Shown here: piece by piece, positions 20,376 through 31,285 of the stretch | Layout: each line of letters starts with the position of its first letter | How positions within the stretch are numbered: the stretch's first letter is position 1 | Origin: Basidiobolus meristosporus CBS 931.73 | Lineage: Eukaryota > Basidiobolomycota > Basidiobolomycetes > Basidiobolales > Basidiobolaceae | DNA: 44,456 nt | Direction: 5' to 3' | NCBI GenBank assembly: GCA_002104905.1 | Contig: MCFE01000694.1 | Location: forward strand, 1-44,456 | Program-made: the position numbers and the translations under genes | Notes under the pieces: model-generated | Seen by the model: the letters and a program-made list of their open reading frames with translations, nothing else | Told to the model about the DNA's origin: nothing | Database searches by the model: none

Positions 20376-22134
20376 ATGATCGCAGGTGTTCGAGAGGCAA
20401 AGACATTCCTGAGTTCGGTGTATCAACGCTCCGAAGACTCCTCGGGCAAAAAACCATACGTCACACTTTCCTATGCTCAGAGCTTGGATGGTAAGATTTC
20501 CGGCCCGGGTGGCAAGATGATTTCTCTGAATGGGAACGAATCAATGGCTATGGTCCACCGGTAAATGTGTGCTGCCTTCGCAATATTGGACAATACGACT
20601 AATCGCTCTCCCATAAAAGCCTACGTGTGATTAACGATGGTATTTTAATTGGCATTGGGGCGATGCTTCGAGAAGACCCACGCTTGACAGGTACTTTCTC
20701 TTTATCAGTCAGCATGCGAACCCTGAACCTAACAGAACAATGTAGCTCGAGTGGTGGAGCCTGGCGAGATCCCAGATCAGCCACAGCCTATTATTCTTGA
20801 TTCCAACCTTCGGTTTCCTTTGAAATCAAACCTGATCTTGAGTGCCTCCCAAGGTGGCGGAAAGTATCCCTGGGTATTCTGCGGTCCTGATCATTCCCCT
20901 CAACGTCGACAGGTATTTCTCCATAGCCATTGTCCATGACGAGCAAACTCCGCTAACGTTAAGAAGGCGCTTGAGGCGGCTGGGGTTCAGGTTTTTGTTG
21001 TTTCGAAGCAAGGCGATAAATTATCTATTCGCGAAGTTCTTAAAAAGACCGAGGAATTGGGCATTCGTAAACTCATGGTTGAAGGCGGCACAAATGTCAC
21101 GCGGGAATTCTTGACGTCTGGATATGTGGACCTTTGTGTGATTACCTTAGCACCCATGTATATCGGCGGGACCGGCATATCATTAATTGAAAACGGAGAT
21201 GTATGTAATTGGATTCGATCAGGGCTAGCAGCTTATGTAAATTAACTCTATTCTTTTGGATACTTGATGTTAGCATCGGCCTGCATCAAAGCTAAGCGAC
21301 GTAAGGTATCACCAGTTTGGTGCAGACATGGTCGTTACCGGATATGCCTCGCCCATTGCCCAAGGAGGACCTCAAAACCAACCAGCCACCTATCCACATC
21401 ACAGCACCCCTCCACCTTACCAACAACCAAATGGCGGGGGAATTTATCCTCCGAATCCTAGCCCTGGCTATCCGCCTACACCATTGAATAGTGGAAATTC
21501 ACAGCAAGGCCGCCACTCCGAAACCGGACCACCACTTCCTCCACGAAATAACACCAGTTCTCAACAGGGATATCCTCCGAAGAGCACCACCCCTGTGCAC
21601 CAGAGCTCGGGATATCCACCACAAGCTGCCTCAGGCTATCCACCACGCCCTGTTGGCTATTCACCCCAAGCTACTTCTGGTTATCCACCAGCTACCCCTG
21701 GATATCCACCACGGCCAACCTCTGGATATCCACCACAACCTACTTCAGGATATCCACCGCAGGCTTCTTCAGGATATCCACCACAGACCTCTTCAGGATA
21801 TCCACCACAAGCTACTTCAGGATATCCACCACAAGGTAGTTCAGGTTATCCACCCTATGTTACAACAGGCTATTCGCCACACGCCAATGTAGGTTATCCA
21901 CCTCAGGCTGCCTCGGGCTATCCACCACCAGTAAACGCGGGCTACCCACCCCACACTACCACAGGTTATCCATCACGCCAATCTACAGGCTATCCCTCAA
22001 AGCCAACGCAGGATCCTTATCCTCCTGTACATCCACCACCCAAGACAGACTCATCAAACCAAAACAGTGGAAACAAACAGAGCGGGTACCCATCCTCGAA
22101 CAACCCTCCCCAAGAAGCCACCACCACAAAGTAA
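20376..22134 (+). CDS. RIB7: RIB7 riboflavin-pathway reductase with a C-terminal GYPPQ-repeat tail
   Basis: NADPH-dependent reduction of diamino-ribosylamino-pyrimidinone 5'-phosphate, the fungal/archaeal order of riboflavin synthesis. Five exons (20376-20560, 20620-20690, 20746-20912, 20964-21200, 21274-22134) give 506 residues in consistent phase. Catalytic-domain signatures are 'KPYVTLSYAQSLDGKISGPG', 'GILIGIGAMLREDPRLTA', 'QPQPIILDSNLRFP', 'KLMVEGGTNVTREFL' and the C-terminal 'LSDVRYHQFGADMVVTG' ending near residue 243. Normal RIB7 (about 245 residues) ends there. Here the same exon continues without stop or intron into about 263 residues rich in Gly, Tyr, Pro, Gln and Ser, with 17 units of the type GYPPQxxS (residues about 333-466). 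The tail resembles XYPPX arrays of annexin VII type and is probably disordered or phase-separating. Confidence 0.9.
21610..22011 (+). repeat. In-frame GYPPQxxS-coding tandem array
   Basis: Seventeen units of mostly 24 nt (two of 21 nt) encode GYPPQ-type octapeptides. Units vary at the third codon position and in the last three residues, while Gly-Tyr-x-Pro is kept in all but the last two units (GYPS). It lies wholly inside the last RIB7 exon. It is a coding repeat with no spacers, not a CRISPR. Confidence 0.95.
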
Positions 22135-22502
22135 AGCAATGATGCCAAATAAACCATGTCAACAATCAATTCCATCCTAGTCAGTAACAAGAAATACTGG
22201 TTTCTCTTGCGGAAGACCATAGCGACAGATCCTGGCGGAAACAATCATTGTCACAACGCTTAATTACCGTGACATCATTCCAGATCGATTCCATCCAACG
22301 AAAAATGCGCAGAGTTGATCCCAGACGGGATCCACCAATATGATCCTTTCTTGATTCTGTTCTCATTCCTAATCAGCTCCCTCAAGCCCCACCCCTATTC
22401 AATATTGAATTTAAAAATTCTGTCTATCGATCTTGTGGCTCTTCTCTTCTGTCCTCGCCCACATTGTCCTGATATATTCCTCTCTATTATACATATACTG
22501 AA
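22135..22502. promoter_or_regulatory. Intergenic / RAD6 promoter
   Basis: 368 bp between the RIB7 stop and the RAD6 start, same strand. CT-rich in the last 100 bases before the ATG, a common fungal core-promoter feature. No other element recognised. Confidence 0.4.
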
Positions 22503-23039
22503 ATGTCCACCCCTTCCCGTCGCCGTCTTATGAGAGATTTCAAACGCCTCCAGCAGGATCCCCCTGGTGGTGTGTTCGGAGCCCCTTGCTCTGACAACAT
22601 CATGATCTGGAACGCTGTGATCTTTGGCCCTGGTACGCTTCACTTTCAAATCAACTTTTAGTATATGCAGTCATCGCTAACCGGTATTTTAGTGGATACT
22701 CCTTTTGAAGATGGCACCTTTAAGCTTGTTCTTCAATTCGACGAAAGCTATCCCAACAAGCCCCCCGTCGTCAAATTCATCTCCACTATGTTCCATCCCA
22801 ACGTATATGCTAATGGAGAGCTGTGCTTGGATATCCTTCAAAACAGATGGAGTCCTACATACGACGTTTCGGCCATATTGACCTCTATTCAGAGCTTGTT
22901 CAACGATCCCAATCCCAATAGCCCGGCCAACGCTGAGGCCGCTCAGCTATACCGAGAGAACCGTAAAGAGTACATCCGTCGAGTTCGTGAGACGGTCGAA
23001 AAGTCTTGGGTCGAAGAGTCGCAGGCCTCCTCAAGTTGA
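22503..23039 (+). CDS. RAD6: E2 ubiquitin-conjugating enzyme Rad6/Ubc2
   Basis: Ubiquitin carrier for histone H2B monoubiquitination, PCNA ubiquitination in damage tolerance and N-end-rule turnover. Two exons (22503-22632, 22693-23039) encode 158 residues. It begins '[20 protein letters not shown]', with '[13 protein letters not shown]', '[16 protein letters not shown]', '[20 protein letters not shown]' and '[16 protein letters not shown]'. The catalytic cysteine in GELCLDIL falls at residue 88, the exact position in yeast Rad6. It lacks the acidic tail of the yeast protein, as in animal and most fungal orthologues. Confidence 0.97.
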
Positions 23040-23838
23040 GCCTTCTAGAGCCCTCTCGAGGCGATATTCTTTTCAGCATCCCTTATCCCTTCGTCTTTCA
23101 GCTTGAATGTTATATGTCGCCTCGAGTCCACCCATTTCAGGTTCCACACTTTCCTTTCACTACTCCCCCCCTCCTCTCCTGTGCCACAAATATTTTTACT
23201 GCTTTCGACGAGGTTCAGCTCAACAGGCCCTGTCTTTGGTTTTCATGGTGGGTAAGAATCCTCTATTCTGCCTGTGTTGGTGCTCTACTTAACCAACCGG
23301 ATATTTACTTGAGTAGCTGCGTGGGTTCCGAACCACATTCTTTCCGATTGCGATGCCCTTGGAACAGCCCAACTTGCATGTGCTACTTCACTACTTAACC
23401 CACTCCTCGCACACAACAAAATCACCTGATTGTAGTCTAACCTCACCAAGATCCAATCTGGGCCTGTCCTGACGAACCCAAAGCAACTTGTATTTTAACA
23501 ATAAATAATCTAAAAACAAACATTCACTTTGACCTAGCACCCCTTTCCACATCCCCCGGGAATATAATTACACCGACCACGTGCAGCGCAGAGGTCGGCT
23601 CAGCAGCTCACATAAGCCGATCCTCAAGGGAATCCACATTCGAACTGATAAGCGCGATTTGGGAGAGCCGATGCGCTGGAAGATTCCACATGTTTACTTA
23701 ACCATTCTTGGCAGGCGCATACGATGGCTTCTAAATGGATCTTTATTTGTAATTACTTGGTTGGGTATTTGAGACTAAATATAATGGGGGGGAGATCAAT
23801 TATGTAACATATTGTTGATGTAAATATAGCAGAGGCGT
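23040..23838. other. Convergent 3' region between RAD6 and chitin synthase
   Basis: About 800 bp between two convergent stops. It is pyrimidine-rich near 23150-23180, with AATAAATAA near 23500. The open frames here (for example 23006-23398, plus) have no motif and start inside RAD6 in another frame. Nothing else recognised. Confidence 0.5.
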
Positions 23839-26800
23839 TCATTGGGTTCCTTTGGATCCCCGGGAATTGGTGCTGCTCTCGCTCTCTGCCTCGCTCTGAG
23901 CGGACGACAGATTCGCCGACGAGAGTCGGGCGAGCTGACTGGGACAGTGGTAGCCCAGCTTCTCGATGGAGGTGTTCGACGAGCCGTAGCTGGAGATCTC
24001 CGACAAGGCACGACTCGTCTTGCGGCGCTTCTCCCGCTCGAACTCCGACCACCTCTTCATGGTGATCTGGGATCCGTCGAATTCACCCTCCCTCTTCGAG
24101 TGATCCCCACCACCAGCAACCTCGCCTTCCACCAGTCTGGTCTGACCCCAACTGAAATCATCGAAATGCCAGAACGCGTACGCCGGAAGAACAAGATTCC
24201 AAATCGGCAGCGAGATAAGGTAAATGACCATCCAGGCGATGTACACCAGCTTCCTCGAGGTGAGCAAAATCAAGATGGCTGGGGAACCCAGAATCAAGGC
24301 CAAGAGGGTAAGCGGGATGATGGGCGGTGGGTGGACGATGAAGGCAATCACGATCAGGTAGACGGTGAAACAAATGGAGGCGGGAAGGACGGTGGTACTG
24401 ACGAGATCCATGAAGATGACGAACTGCATGGAGAAACAGAATGTTCCACACAGGTCACGAACCAGGACCAACTCAAGAAGGTTGTGGACGGTGGAGTTGA
24501 TCCAGCGACGACGTTGCGAAAGCAAAACGCTGAATGCGTCAGGGACAACAGTCTTGCATACTGCCTGAGGCACAAACATCATCTTACGCTTCGGGAAGGT
24601 TTTCAGCATGAGGGTGGTGAGGTAACGATCCTCACCTAGCAGGAGGAGATTCTTCTTGTGCAACGTGTCCACCACATTCTCCGAGTAGTGCTCCACGATG
24701 TCGGGACTGGCCAGCACTGGCACCCAGGTGTTGCTACTCCCCTTGGGCGCTTTGATGCGATACATACAGAAGCAACCGGGCAAACAGGTCACGCTTCCAA
24801 ACACCGCCTCAAACGACTTGACCAGATGATGCGAGATGTAATACTCGAACACCTGGATCGTGGTCACCCAGCTGTCGGTCTTGTTGGCAATCTTGGTTTC
24901 ACCGCATAGCCCCATGATCTGAGGATCGCGCACCATGCACGAGATCATGCGGGTGGCAGAATCTGGATAGACTCTTGTATCAGCATCCACCATGAGGATG
25001 ATCTCGAAATTATCCGGACTGACGCCAGTCGTACTCCAGACCGCATTGAAGAGCTCGTACTCCAGCTCCGTCATACGGTCGTCAAACATGACACGCTGGA
25101 GGAAGGACATCAGGATGATCTGACTGTCACGTTTGCCTCGATTCCCTGGCTTGGCTGCGTTGGCCTCCTGGGGAGTGCCGCATTTGGAGATCAGGATCAT
25201 GGGGACCCGCTGTTGCTTCTCGATGGGAACCAGCTCGTCGTCGAACTTGTAATAGCCCGCGTACACCTTGGCCATGTTATGTCTCTTGGAGCCATCGGCA
25301 ATGGCCACGTAGGAGTAGGGCTTGACGTTCTCGGGGGCAATCACGAAATCCTTCATCATCGACAAGCAAATGTCCGGGGTGGACATGTCGTTACCGCTGC
25401 CAACAATAATACCATCAGCGATCACAAGAATCAGCTTGTGTGACTGGGGATAGTCGGTCAAGGCGAGCGAGTCGAGCGTGGTGCGAATTCCCTCGGCACC
25501 CTCGGAGTAGCATGTGACCAGCATCATGGTGTATGCCAGCTTGAAATTGAATGGTTGGAAGGACTGAGGCGGGGGAGTTGGTGGGATATGGATGTTGGAG
25601 GTAAGAGTACTTGAGGAGTACGAGGATCGACGAGAGGGGTCCTGGTTGGGCGAGATGGGTCGGCAATTAGGTGGGACTAGTGAGTTGGAAGATGCCCTCC
25701 CGTCGCTATGGTATGGATGGTTTGCCTTGACTCTCTTTTGAAGGTCGGTGCTGTGGTTGCTTGGAATGCGGCCGGTAGGAGGGAGAGCACTGTTGGTGCC
25801 TTGCTGGATGTACGAGCGTGATGCGGGAATCGCCAGGCTGGTGGGGCTCTCACTCCACTGCTCAATAGCCTCCATTCGCTTCATGCGCTCCTCGTAAGTC
25901 TCTTGGCGGAAAGTACCAAGTCGCCAACTTAACACCCATCCAAAGTAAACAGCGAAGAAAAACTTGGTCAACACAACGCCGAGGATCACAACCAAGGAGA
26001 CGTAGAGAATGATTTTCGAGATGATACAGCCCATTGTGGTCGTATCTAGTGCGCCCACGCGGAAGATCTGCATGGCGCATTTTGCTGCATCACGGTGATA
26101 ATTGTTCATTAAGTATGTGATGTCTGTTCCACCATAAATCGAGTCGGGTTGAGACAATTTGCTGAACACCGGTGTTACATCAATGCCCGGCAGTAGCGAA
26201 TGCACCAGAGAAAAATCCAGTACTTGGCTGTTGTAGACGACTAGGTTGCGTTGTTTGACATCTTTCCACTTATAATATACATCCCCGCCCAGAGGAAGAT
26301 TGCTATAGGTCTCCATGTCTGTTGAGTTGCGGAAGTAGCAGTCAGCTGGGTTGTAGTCAATATCCCCCCCAACTGCCATGTTTATCTGGCGAGGAACGCA
26401 GGGAAAGTAGATGCCTTGATCGGCTATTCCTCCTATAACACCTTGACAATGACCGCCCACGTTTTGAACAAGGAACGAAACGTCCTTTCCGCCGTCACCA
26501 CGGAACAAATCCGTATTACCAATATTCAAGGTATTACCATTGATGACGACTTCGTTAGGGCTTATGTCATCTATATAAACCCGCTGTACGCGACTCAGAC
26601 CACAGAGTACCTCCTCAAAGGCGAAAGTCAAGAATCCAACTGCACCACACATGACAAGAATAATACTACACAGGGCCATTTTCTCTCTCCATGCTTGTCT
26701 GATTTCACTGGTCTTCATTCCTAAAATTTCGAATCAGCAAAGTTTCGTACTGAGAAGGGGATTCCCCGATCTTACCGAGGCAAGCCAGTAGAGGACTGGG

Positions 26801-27043
26801 AGCATAGAAAGTTACCAGCCAGGAGAAAATGACCCAGCAGCTAGGCCGTTTCTTGGCTGGCTTTCCAGTCGTGGGCTTCGCATTCTTGTGCATGCTAACT
26901 GCCCTACCCAAGATCTCTTCTCGGTTTCGGATGTTCTGCTCAGCTGCTGGAACGCGACGTGGATGTTTTGAGGTTGGGCGACGTTCGGGGCGGATCAAAG
27001 ATTTTTGGCGACGAGGCGCATTGCTTCTGGTGCCGCTTTCCAT
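23839..27043 (-). CDS. Class IV (Chs3-type) chitin synthase
   Basis: Plasma-membrane family-2 glycosyltransferase making cell-wall chitin from UDP-GlcNAc. Two exons (27043-26776, 26720-23839) with a 55-nt intron give about 1049 residues. A basic N-terminus precedes the first membrane helix ('CWVIFSWLVTFYAPSPLLAC'), then 'IRQAWREKMALC' and a second helix, an extracellular/cytochrome-b5-like segment, and a further helix pair. The catalytic core has 'MLVTCYSEGAEGIRTTLDSL', the metal-binding 'LMVDADTRVYPDS', 'SVTCLPGCFCMYRI', 'LLGEDRYLTTLML' and the signature 'LLSQRRRWINSTVHNL'. Several C-terminal helices and a Ser/Glu-rich tail follow. There is no myosin motor, which excludes class V/VII. The splice joins 'LLACLG' to 'MKTSEIRQAWRE', as in Chs3 relatives; further 5' exons cannot be excluded. 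Confidence 0.95.
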
Positions 27044-28120
27044 GCGATGTCCTTCAAGGCGATCCGCTGGTTAACCATTATTCTACAACCGATAGCAAAG
27101 TGTCTCACTTACCAGACATACTCTGGTTTATGCGTCGCATCTCAAGGCCCTCATGTCCTGTGCGACGGGGATCATTCACCCTCGGGGGTTGTGTTCTCGG
27201 CGGCCCTATCAACCAGGAAATGTGAGATCGAGTCCAGCAAACAACAAGTACAAATGGCAGGAAATACTTTCGGAAGCCATGTTAGGGTTGTGCCTCGAAG
27301 CCATATTTAATAAAGGGATGGCCAGGTTTCGATACTATAGTGAGTTTGACAAAGTGATGGCTGATCCTTGATACTATAGCGAGAGAGTAAGCCTTCCAAC
27401 CACAAGAACAATGAAACGGCTGGGAATTTAAAAAGGAGGAAGAATGCCACGATCAGGATTTATTGACCGGAGAGTGTTAGTGGAAATTCTTTTTAGTATT
27501 CTTATTCAGATCTTTTTAATCTGATTGATGCCCAAGTGAACAAACGTTACAACAATAGCCTTGGGTTGATTTGGTAAGTAGAGCCTCCGATTGTAGATGG
27601 AAGTCCGTGGTAAACGATAACTATTACAATCACTATTATTACTCCTAATGTAGATGGAAATCTCTCCCCGATCTACTTTCCTTCCAGTCTAGACATCTGA
27701 TCCATTCTTCGGCTGGGGATCGTCTTTTCGGCCGAAAACTCTGTCAATCGAAGGTTCCATCGTAATCGTGTTCTGGCAAATTCATCATGGAAGTGGATGT
27801 TGACTAGCGTTCCCGCTATGCGGTTCAATATATACCATGTTTCGCAAATTTCACCCACCTTAAAGGGAAAACTCGACACCAATTAAATGGTAGTTATTAT
27901 TAGCAACACCTGTCATCGCAATTGAAAACGTCCTCGTAGAAAATGATCACACCTCATAGGTAAAAGTTTAACATGATACACTCTAATCACATCATGAGTG
28001 TGTTTTTTTAATGAGAATATGTGAATCTCCAGGGGACACGTATTAATCAGGATCGAGTAAAATGCGCAGAAGTGACCGGTAAAAGTTTCTTACTCTAACT
28101 TTGGTATACTTCGATACAAT

Positions 28121-28160
28121 ATCATTGCGGGATATTTCACATCATTACGGGACACTTCAC
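28121..28160. repeat. 20-bp tandem duplication
   Basis: Two adjacent copies of ATCATTRCGGGAYAYTTCAC (28121-28140 and 28141-28160), differing at three positions. No neighbouring gene explains it. Confidence 0.9.
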
Positions 28161-28481
28161 TCTAATCTCAATCATTTTTCATTTACCGCAGGGATTTTCG
28201 ATGCTTTGTTTTTACTACATTGTGCATGGGTAGGATTAACATGGGGGTACGTCATCGCCTGCTGATATAAATTTGCCAAATTGGCTCGGCAAAGAGTTAA
28301 CGCCCAGTTCCTACACTGCTCAAGACTGTCGTCTTTACCATCAACATTACAAGTTTATCTAGTCGAGTGGCCCTTCTCTGCTGATATAACCGCATGGAAT
28401 CCCGAAATCCGTAAAAAACCTAGGAGCGTTCCGATGTTGTTTTGAAGTCAACTTTCTCGAGCAAATAAATTTTAAAAACCA

Positions 28482-28625
28482 ATGTCTTTGGCTTATTGTT
28501 GTGATGAACTTGTCTCGTACATTGAAATAGATGATGACAATATTCCATGTCGAAAGGCTGTAGCAAGGGGTATTAATAACGTAATTAATAGGATTGAAGA
28601 ATTTAAAGAAACGGCAACAATTTAG
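28482..28625 (+). CDS. Possible small protein of 47 residues
   Basis: An ATG-started frame (MSLAYCCDELVSYIEIDDD...) with a protein-like composition: acidic middle, helical Ile/Asn/Glu-rich C-terminus, two adjacent cysteines. No domain or family recognised; it may be a fragment of a decayed gene or chance in AT-rich DNA. Confidence 0.2.
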   Translation: MSLAYCCDELVSYIEIDDDNIPCRKAVARGINNVINRIEEFKETATI

Positions 28626-28997
28626 TTTTGTCTTTATATTTATGTATGTATTTCATGATTCAAAACCATTCCATTAATGGTGATGTTTGTAGTAGAGAAT
28701 TCCCAAGTCAGCAAACGATGTATCTTTGGGTTGCAATCCAAGGGTATCTGGACCGTGTTCATCAAGATTGAGTAATGTCTCCGCTTACATCACAAAGAAA
28801 ACTCTGTGTTATTTATAAAATAACAAGCAAAAGATTCCTATGGTGCATATGGCGTGTTTTTCAACAAATCCTGGGTCTCACGCTAATTATGGGATTGCTC
28901 CGAGCCTCACTAAAACTTCGAAATCAATTCCCCAGAGTATCACGTCAGTAAGCTTTAGAACGAGATTTAGCTTTAAACTTTCTATTTGAGAATCTTA

Positions 28998-29172
28998 TAA
29001 TTTGGTGGAAAGGAGGCAGGAGGCGGCGCATAGCGCTCACCTCCCACAAACAAAAATTTAACAGTCGAGACACCCCGAAGGATGTTCGCGTTAAAGACCC
29101 TGAGGCGCTGTGCAATGCTCAAGTTCTAAAACGAACAGCCCGCCTACTTGATCACGAACTGTCCCTGCCAGG
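28998..29172 (+). other. Open coding-like segment ending at a GTAAGT donor
   Basis: A frame without ATG, open across this stretch, encodes a polar sequence with 'KDVRVKDPEALCNAQVLKRT' and 'ARLLDHELSLPG', and ends exactly at a consensus GTAAGT splice donor (29171). GC content is higher than its surroundings. It looks like an orphan exon or gene fragment; no family recognised and no partner exon found. Confidence 0.3.
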
Positions 29173-29924
29173 TAAGTATGAGTTGCAACAATGACCATGA
29201 GGTTACTATATATGGATTAACCAGCTGCGTGCACTTATGGGATGTGATTCCGATTTATGGAGCGATATATAGTTAGGAAACATTTTAGGCGATTGGTATC
29301 TACTAGTAAATCAACCATAGTGCTAATATGAAGAGTTGCCTTAATGTCGATGTTAATGTCGATGAAAAACATATACACATAGAGCGCTTTGGTACTGAAA
29401 TATAAATGGCTGAATTTCATTTGCATTACAAATCCAAATATATCACGGTCTTACCGCTAAGGTCAAATCCACTAACGGGTAGTCTCTCTAGTAATTACTC
29501 AGACCAAATAGCATGTTACTAGCTTGGTATCGTTTGTGGAATAAATGAGTCAGAGCCTAGATCTCGAATTATACATACAGCATAGTATCACCGTCGTCTT
29601 CACACTACCACCACCACTTAGCACTTGTTCAATTGAAAGTGTGTCCAAGTATACAGAAACAGACGTTGTGTAATATTTGTCCGCTTTCATTTATCCATTT
29701 CCACTATCGCATCGAATACGAAGAAACGTTCCTGTTGTTACCGAACCGGTATTTCGCCAAAAATCGTAGCAGAATCATACCGGAACCGAACTTGAATTCT
29801 GGCTTGAATTCCCACTTGATTCTCAATATTTCATCCGAACTCTAACACTACCATCGTGTCACCAACACGCCTAAATGGTAGACTCAGCTCTTCACCAAAA
29901 TGGTTATATTTGCTCTGTGCCAGG

Positions 29925-29932
29925 TATAAATA
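29925..29932 (+). promoter_or_regulatory. TATA box of the UNC93-like gene
   Basis: TATAAATA lies 52-59 bp before the ATG at 29984. Spacing and sequence are typical, and its position supports 29984 as the start codon rather than an upstream exon. Confidence 0.55.
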
Positions 29933-29983
29933 TGTCAGGCCGTGTTCAGAGAGTAGCCATCTCATCTCAAAGATACTTTTACA

Positions 29984-31285
29984 ATGAGGCTCAACTCTCC
30001 AATGATGCAGGTCATATTAGTTGGCTTTGCATGTTTCTGCTGCCCGGGCATGTACAATGTAATCAACAGTCTAGGTGCTGGTGGCCAAATGGATGACAAC
30101 ACCACCAAGAATGGTAATGTTGCTCTTTATGCCTGCTTCTCAGTCTTCGGCGTGTTTGGTGGCGCCATCCACAACATCCTGGGTGGGCGTTGGACTATGG
30201 TCTGCGGTGGCCTTACCTATGCACTGTACTCCGGCTCTCTTGTATACTACAGCAATACTAAGGAGCCAGCCTTCGTCATCGCCGCCAGTGCAATTCTGGG
30301 TATTGGCGCCGGTATGTTCTGGACTGCCCAGGGTACCATCATGATGTCTTACCCGTCCGAAAACCAGAAAGGCCGTGCAGTCGGAATCTTCTGGATTATT
30401 TTCAACATGGGCGCTGTTCTTGGCTCGTTCATTCCTTTCGGCCTCAACTTCCATTCCTCTGCTGGCCAGGTAAACACCGCTACCTACTACGTACTGATGG
30501 CTCTTATGGTTATTGGTGCCCTTCTTGGCTTGGGCTTGATCCCCCCGGAGAAGGTGGTGCGTGAGGATGGCTCCCGCGTGCAAGTCTCTAAATTCGAGAA
30601 TGTAGGTGGTGAGATCATTGAAATCTTGAAGCTATTCAAGAACAAAAACATGCTCTTGCTGCTACCCTTGTGCGTTACTTCCAACTGGTTCTACTCTTAC
30701 CAGTTCGGTGCTGTGAATGGAGTTCTTTTTAATGTTCGTACCCGTTCTTTCAACAGTGCCTTCTACTGGGGCGCCCAAATGATTGGTGCCTATGGAGTGG
30801 GTCTGTTGCTTGATAATCCCAAGCTTCACCGTCGTACTCGTGCTTTGTACGGACTGGCACTGGTTACCATTCTAACAATGATCATCTGGGGTGGTGGTCT
30901 TGGTCTTCAGGTGCAATACACTCGGGAGGATCATCCCAAAGATATCGATTTCATCAACGGCCCAGGATGGGGAGGCAAGTTTGTCTTGTATCTGTTCTAC
31001 GGTTTTCTGGATGCTGTTCTACAAACTTATGCCTATTGGTTGATGGGTGCCCTCTCCAATGACAGCCACGTCCTTGCTCGCTATGCCGGGTACTACAAAG
31101 GACTTCAATCTGCTGGTGCGGCAATTGCCTGGGATATTGATGCCAAGAATACTCCTTTCTTGACTCAGTTAATCATCAACTGGGTGCTATGCACAGCCTC
31201 TCTTCCTTTTGCCTACATTGTAGCCAGAGGTGTCAAGGATACCTCAGAGGAGGATGGTGAGAAGGTCGAGATGGAGAAATCCTAA
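29984..31285 (+). CDS. UNC93-like (DUF895) major-facilitator membrane protein
   Basis: Fungal UNC93-like carrier with eleven or twelve membrane helices; the substrate is unknown. A single exon of 433 codons starts 'MRLNSPMMQVILVGFACF' and continues with the family motifs 'CCPGMYNVINSLGAGGQ', 'FGGAIHNILGGRW', 'GIGAGMFWTAQGTIMMSYP', 'KGRAVGIFWIIFNMGAVLGS' and 'NWFYSYQFGAVNGVLFNVRT'. The loop after helix 6 is short and polar, and the C-terminus is acidic/basic and cytosolic. The lack of introns contrasts with the intron-rich left half. A polyadenylation-like AATAAA follows at about 31320. Confidence 0.9.
   Translation: MRLNSPMMQVILVGFACFCCPGMYNVINSLGAGGQMDDNTTKNGNVALYACFSVFGVFGGAIHNILGGRWTMVCGGLTYALYSGSLVYYSNTKEPAFVIAASAILGIGAGMFWTAQGTIMMSYPSENQKGRAVGIFWIIFNMGAVLGSFIPFGLNFHSSAGQVNTATYYVLMALMVIGALLGLGLIPPEKVVREDGSRVQVSKFENVGGEIIEILKLFKNKNMLLLLPLCVTSNWFYSYQFGAVNGVLFNVRTRSFNSAFYWGAQMIGAYGVGLLLDNPKLHRRTRALYGLALVTILTMIIWGGGLGLQVQYTREDHPKDIDFINGPGWGGKFVLYLFYGFLDAVLQTYAYWLMGALSNDSHVLARYAGYYKGLQSAGAAIAWDIDAKNTPFLTQLIINWVLCTASLPFAYIVARGVKDTSEEDGEKVEMEKS

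Larger units (their letters stand above)
27044..29924. other. Long AT-rich intergenic region with small coding-like fragments
   Basis: About 2.9 kb between the divergent chitin synthase and UNC93-like genes. It holds a repeated 'GATACTATAG' motif (near 27330 and 27370), a 20-bp tandem duplication (28121-28160), a 12-bp doublet (TTAATGTCGATG, near 29341), a short ORF at 28482 and an open coding-like segment near 29000-29170. No complete gene, tRNA or transposon could be assigned. Confidence 0.5.

Noticed and set aside
21610-22011. Regular repeats that could be mistaken for a CRISPR array
   Set aside because: No spacers, fungal host, and the repeat is coding in frame with RIB7.
23842-24639. 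265-codon plus-strand frame inside the chitin synthase gene
   Set aside because: Antisense shadow of a strongly conserved coding region; no domain of its own.
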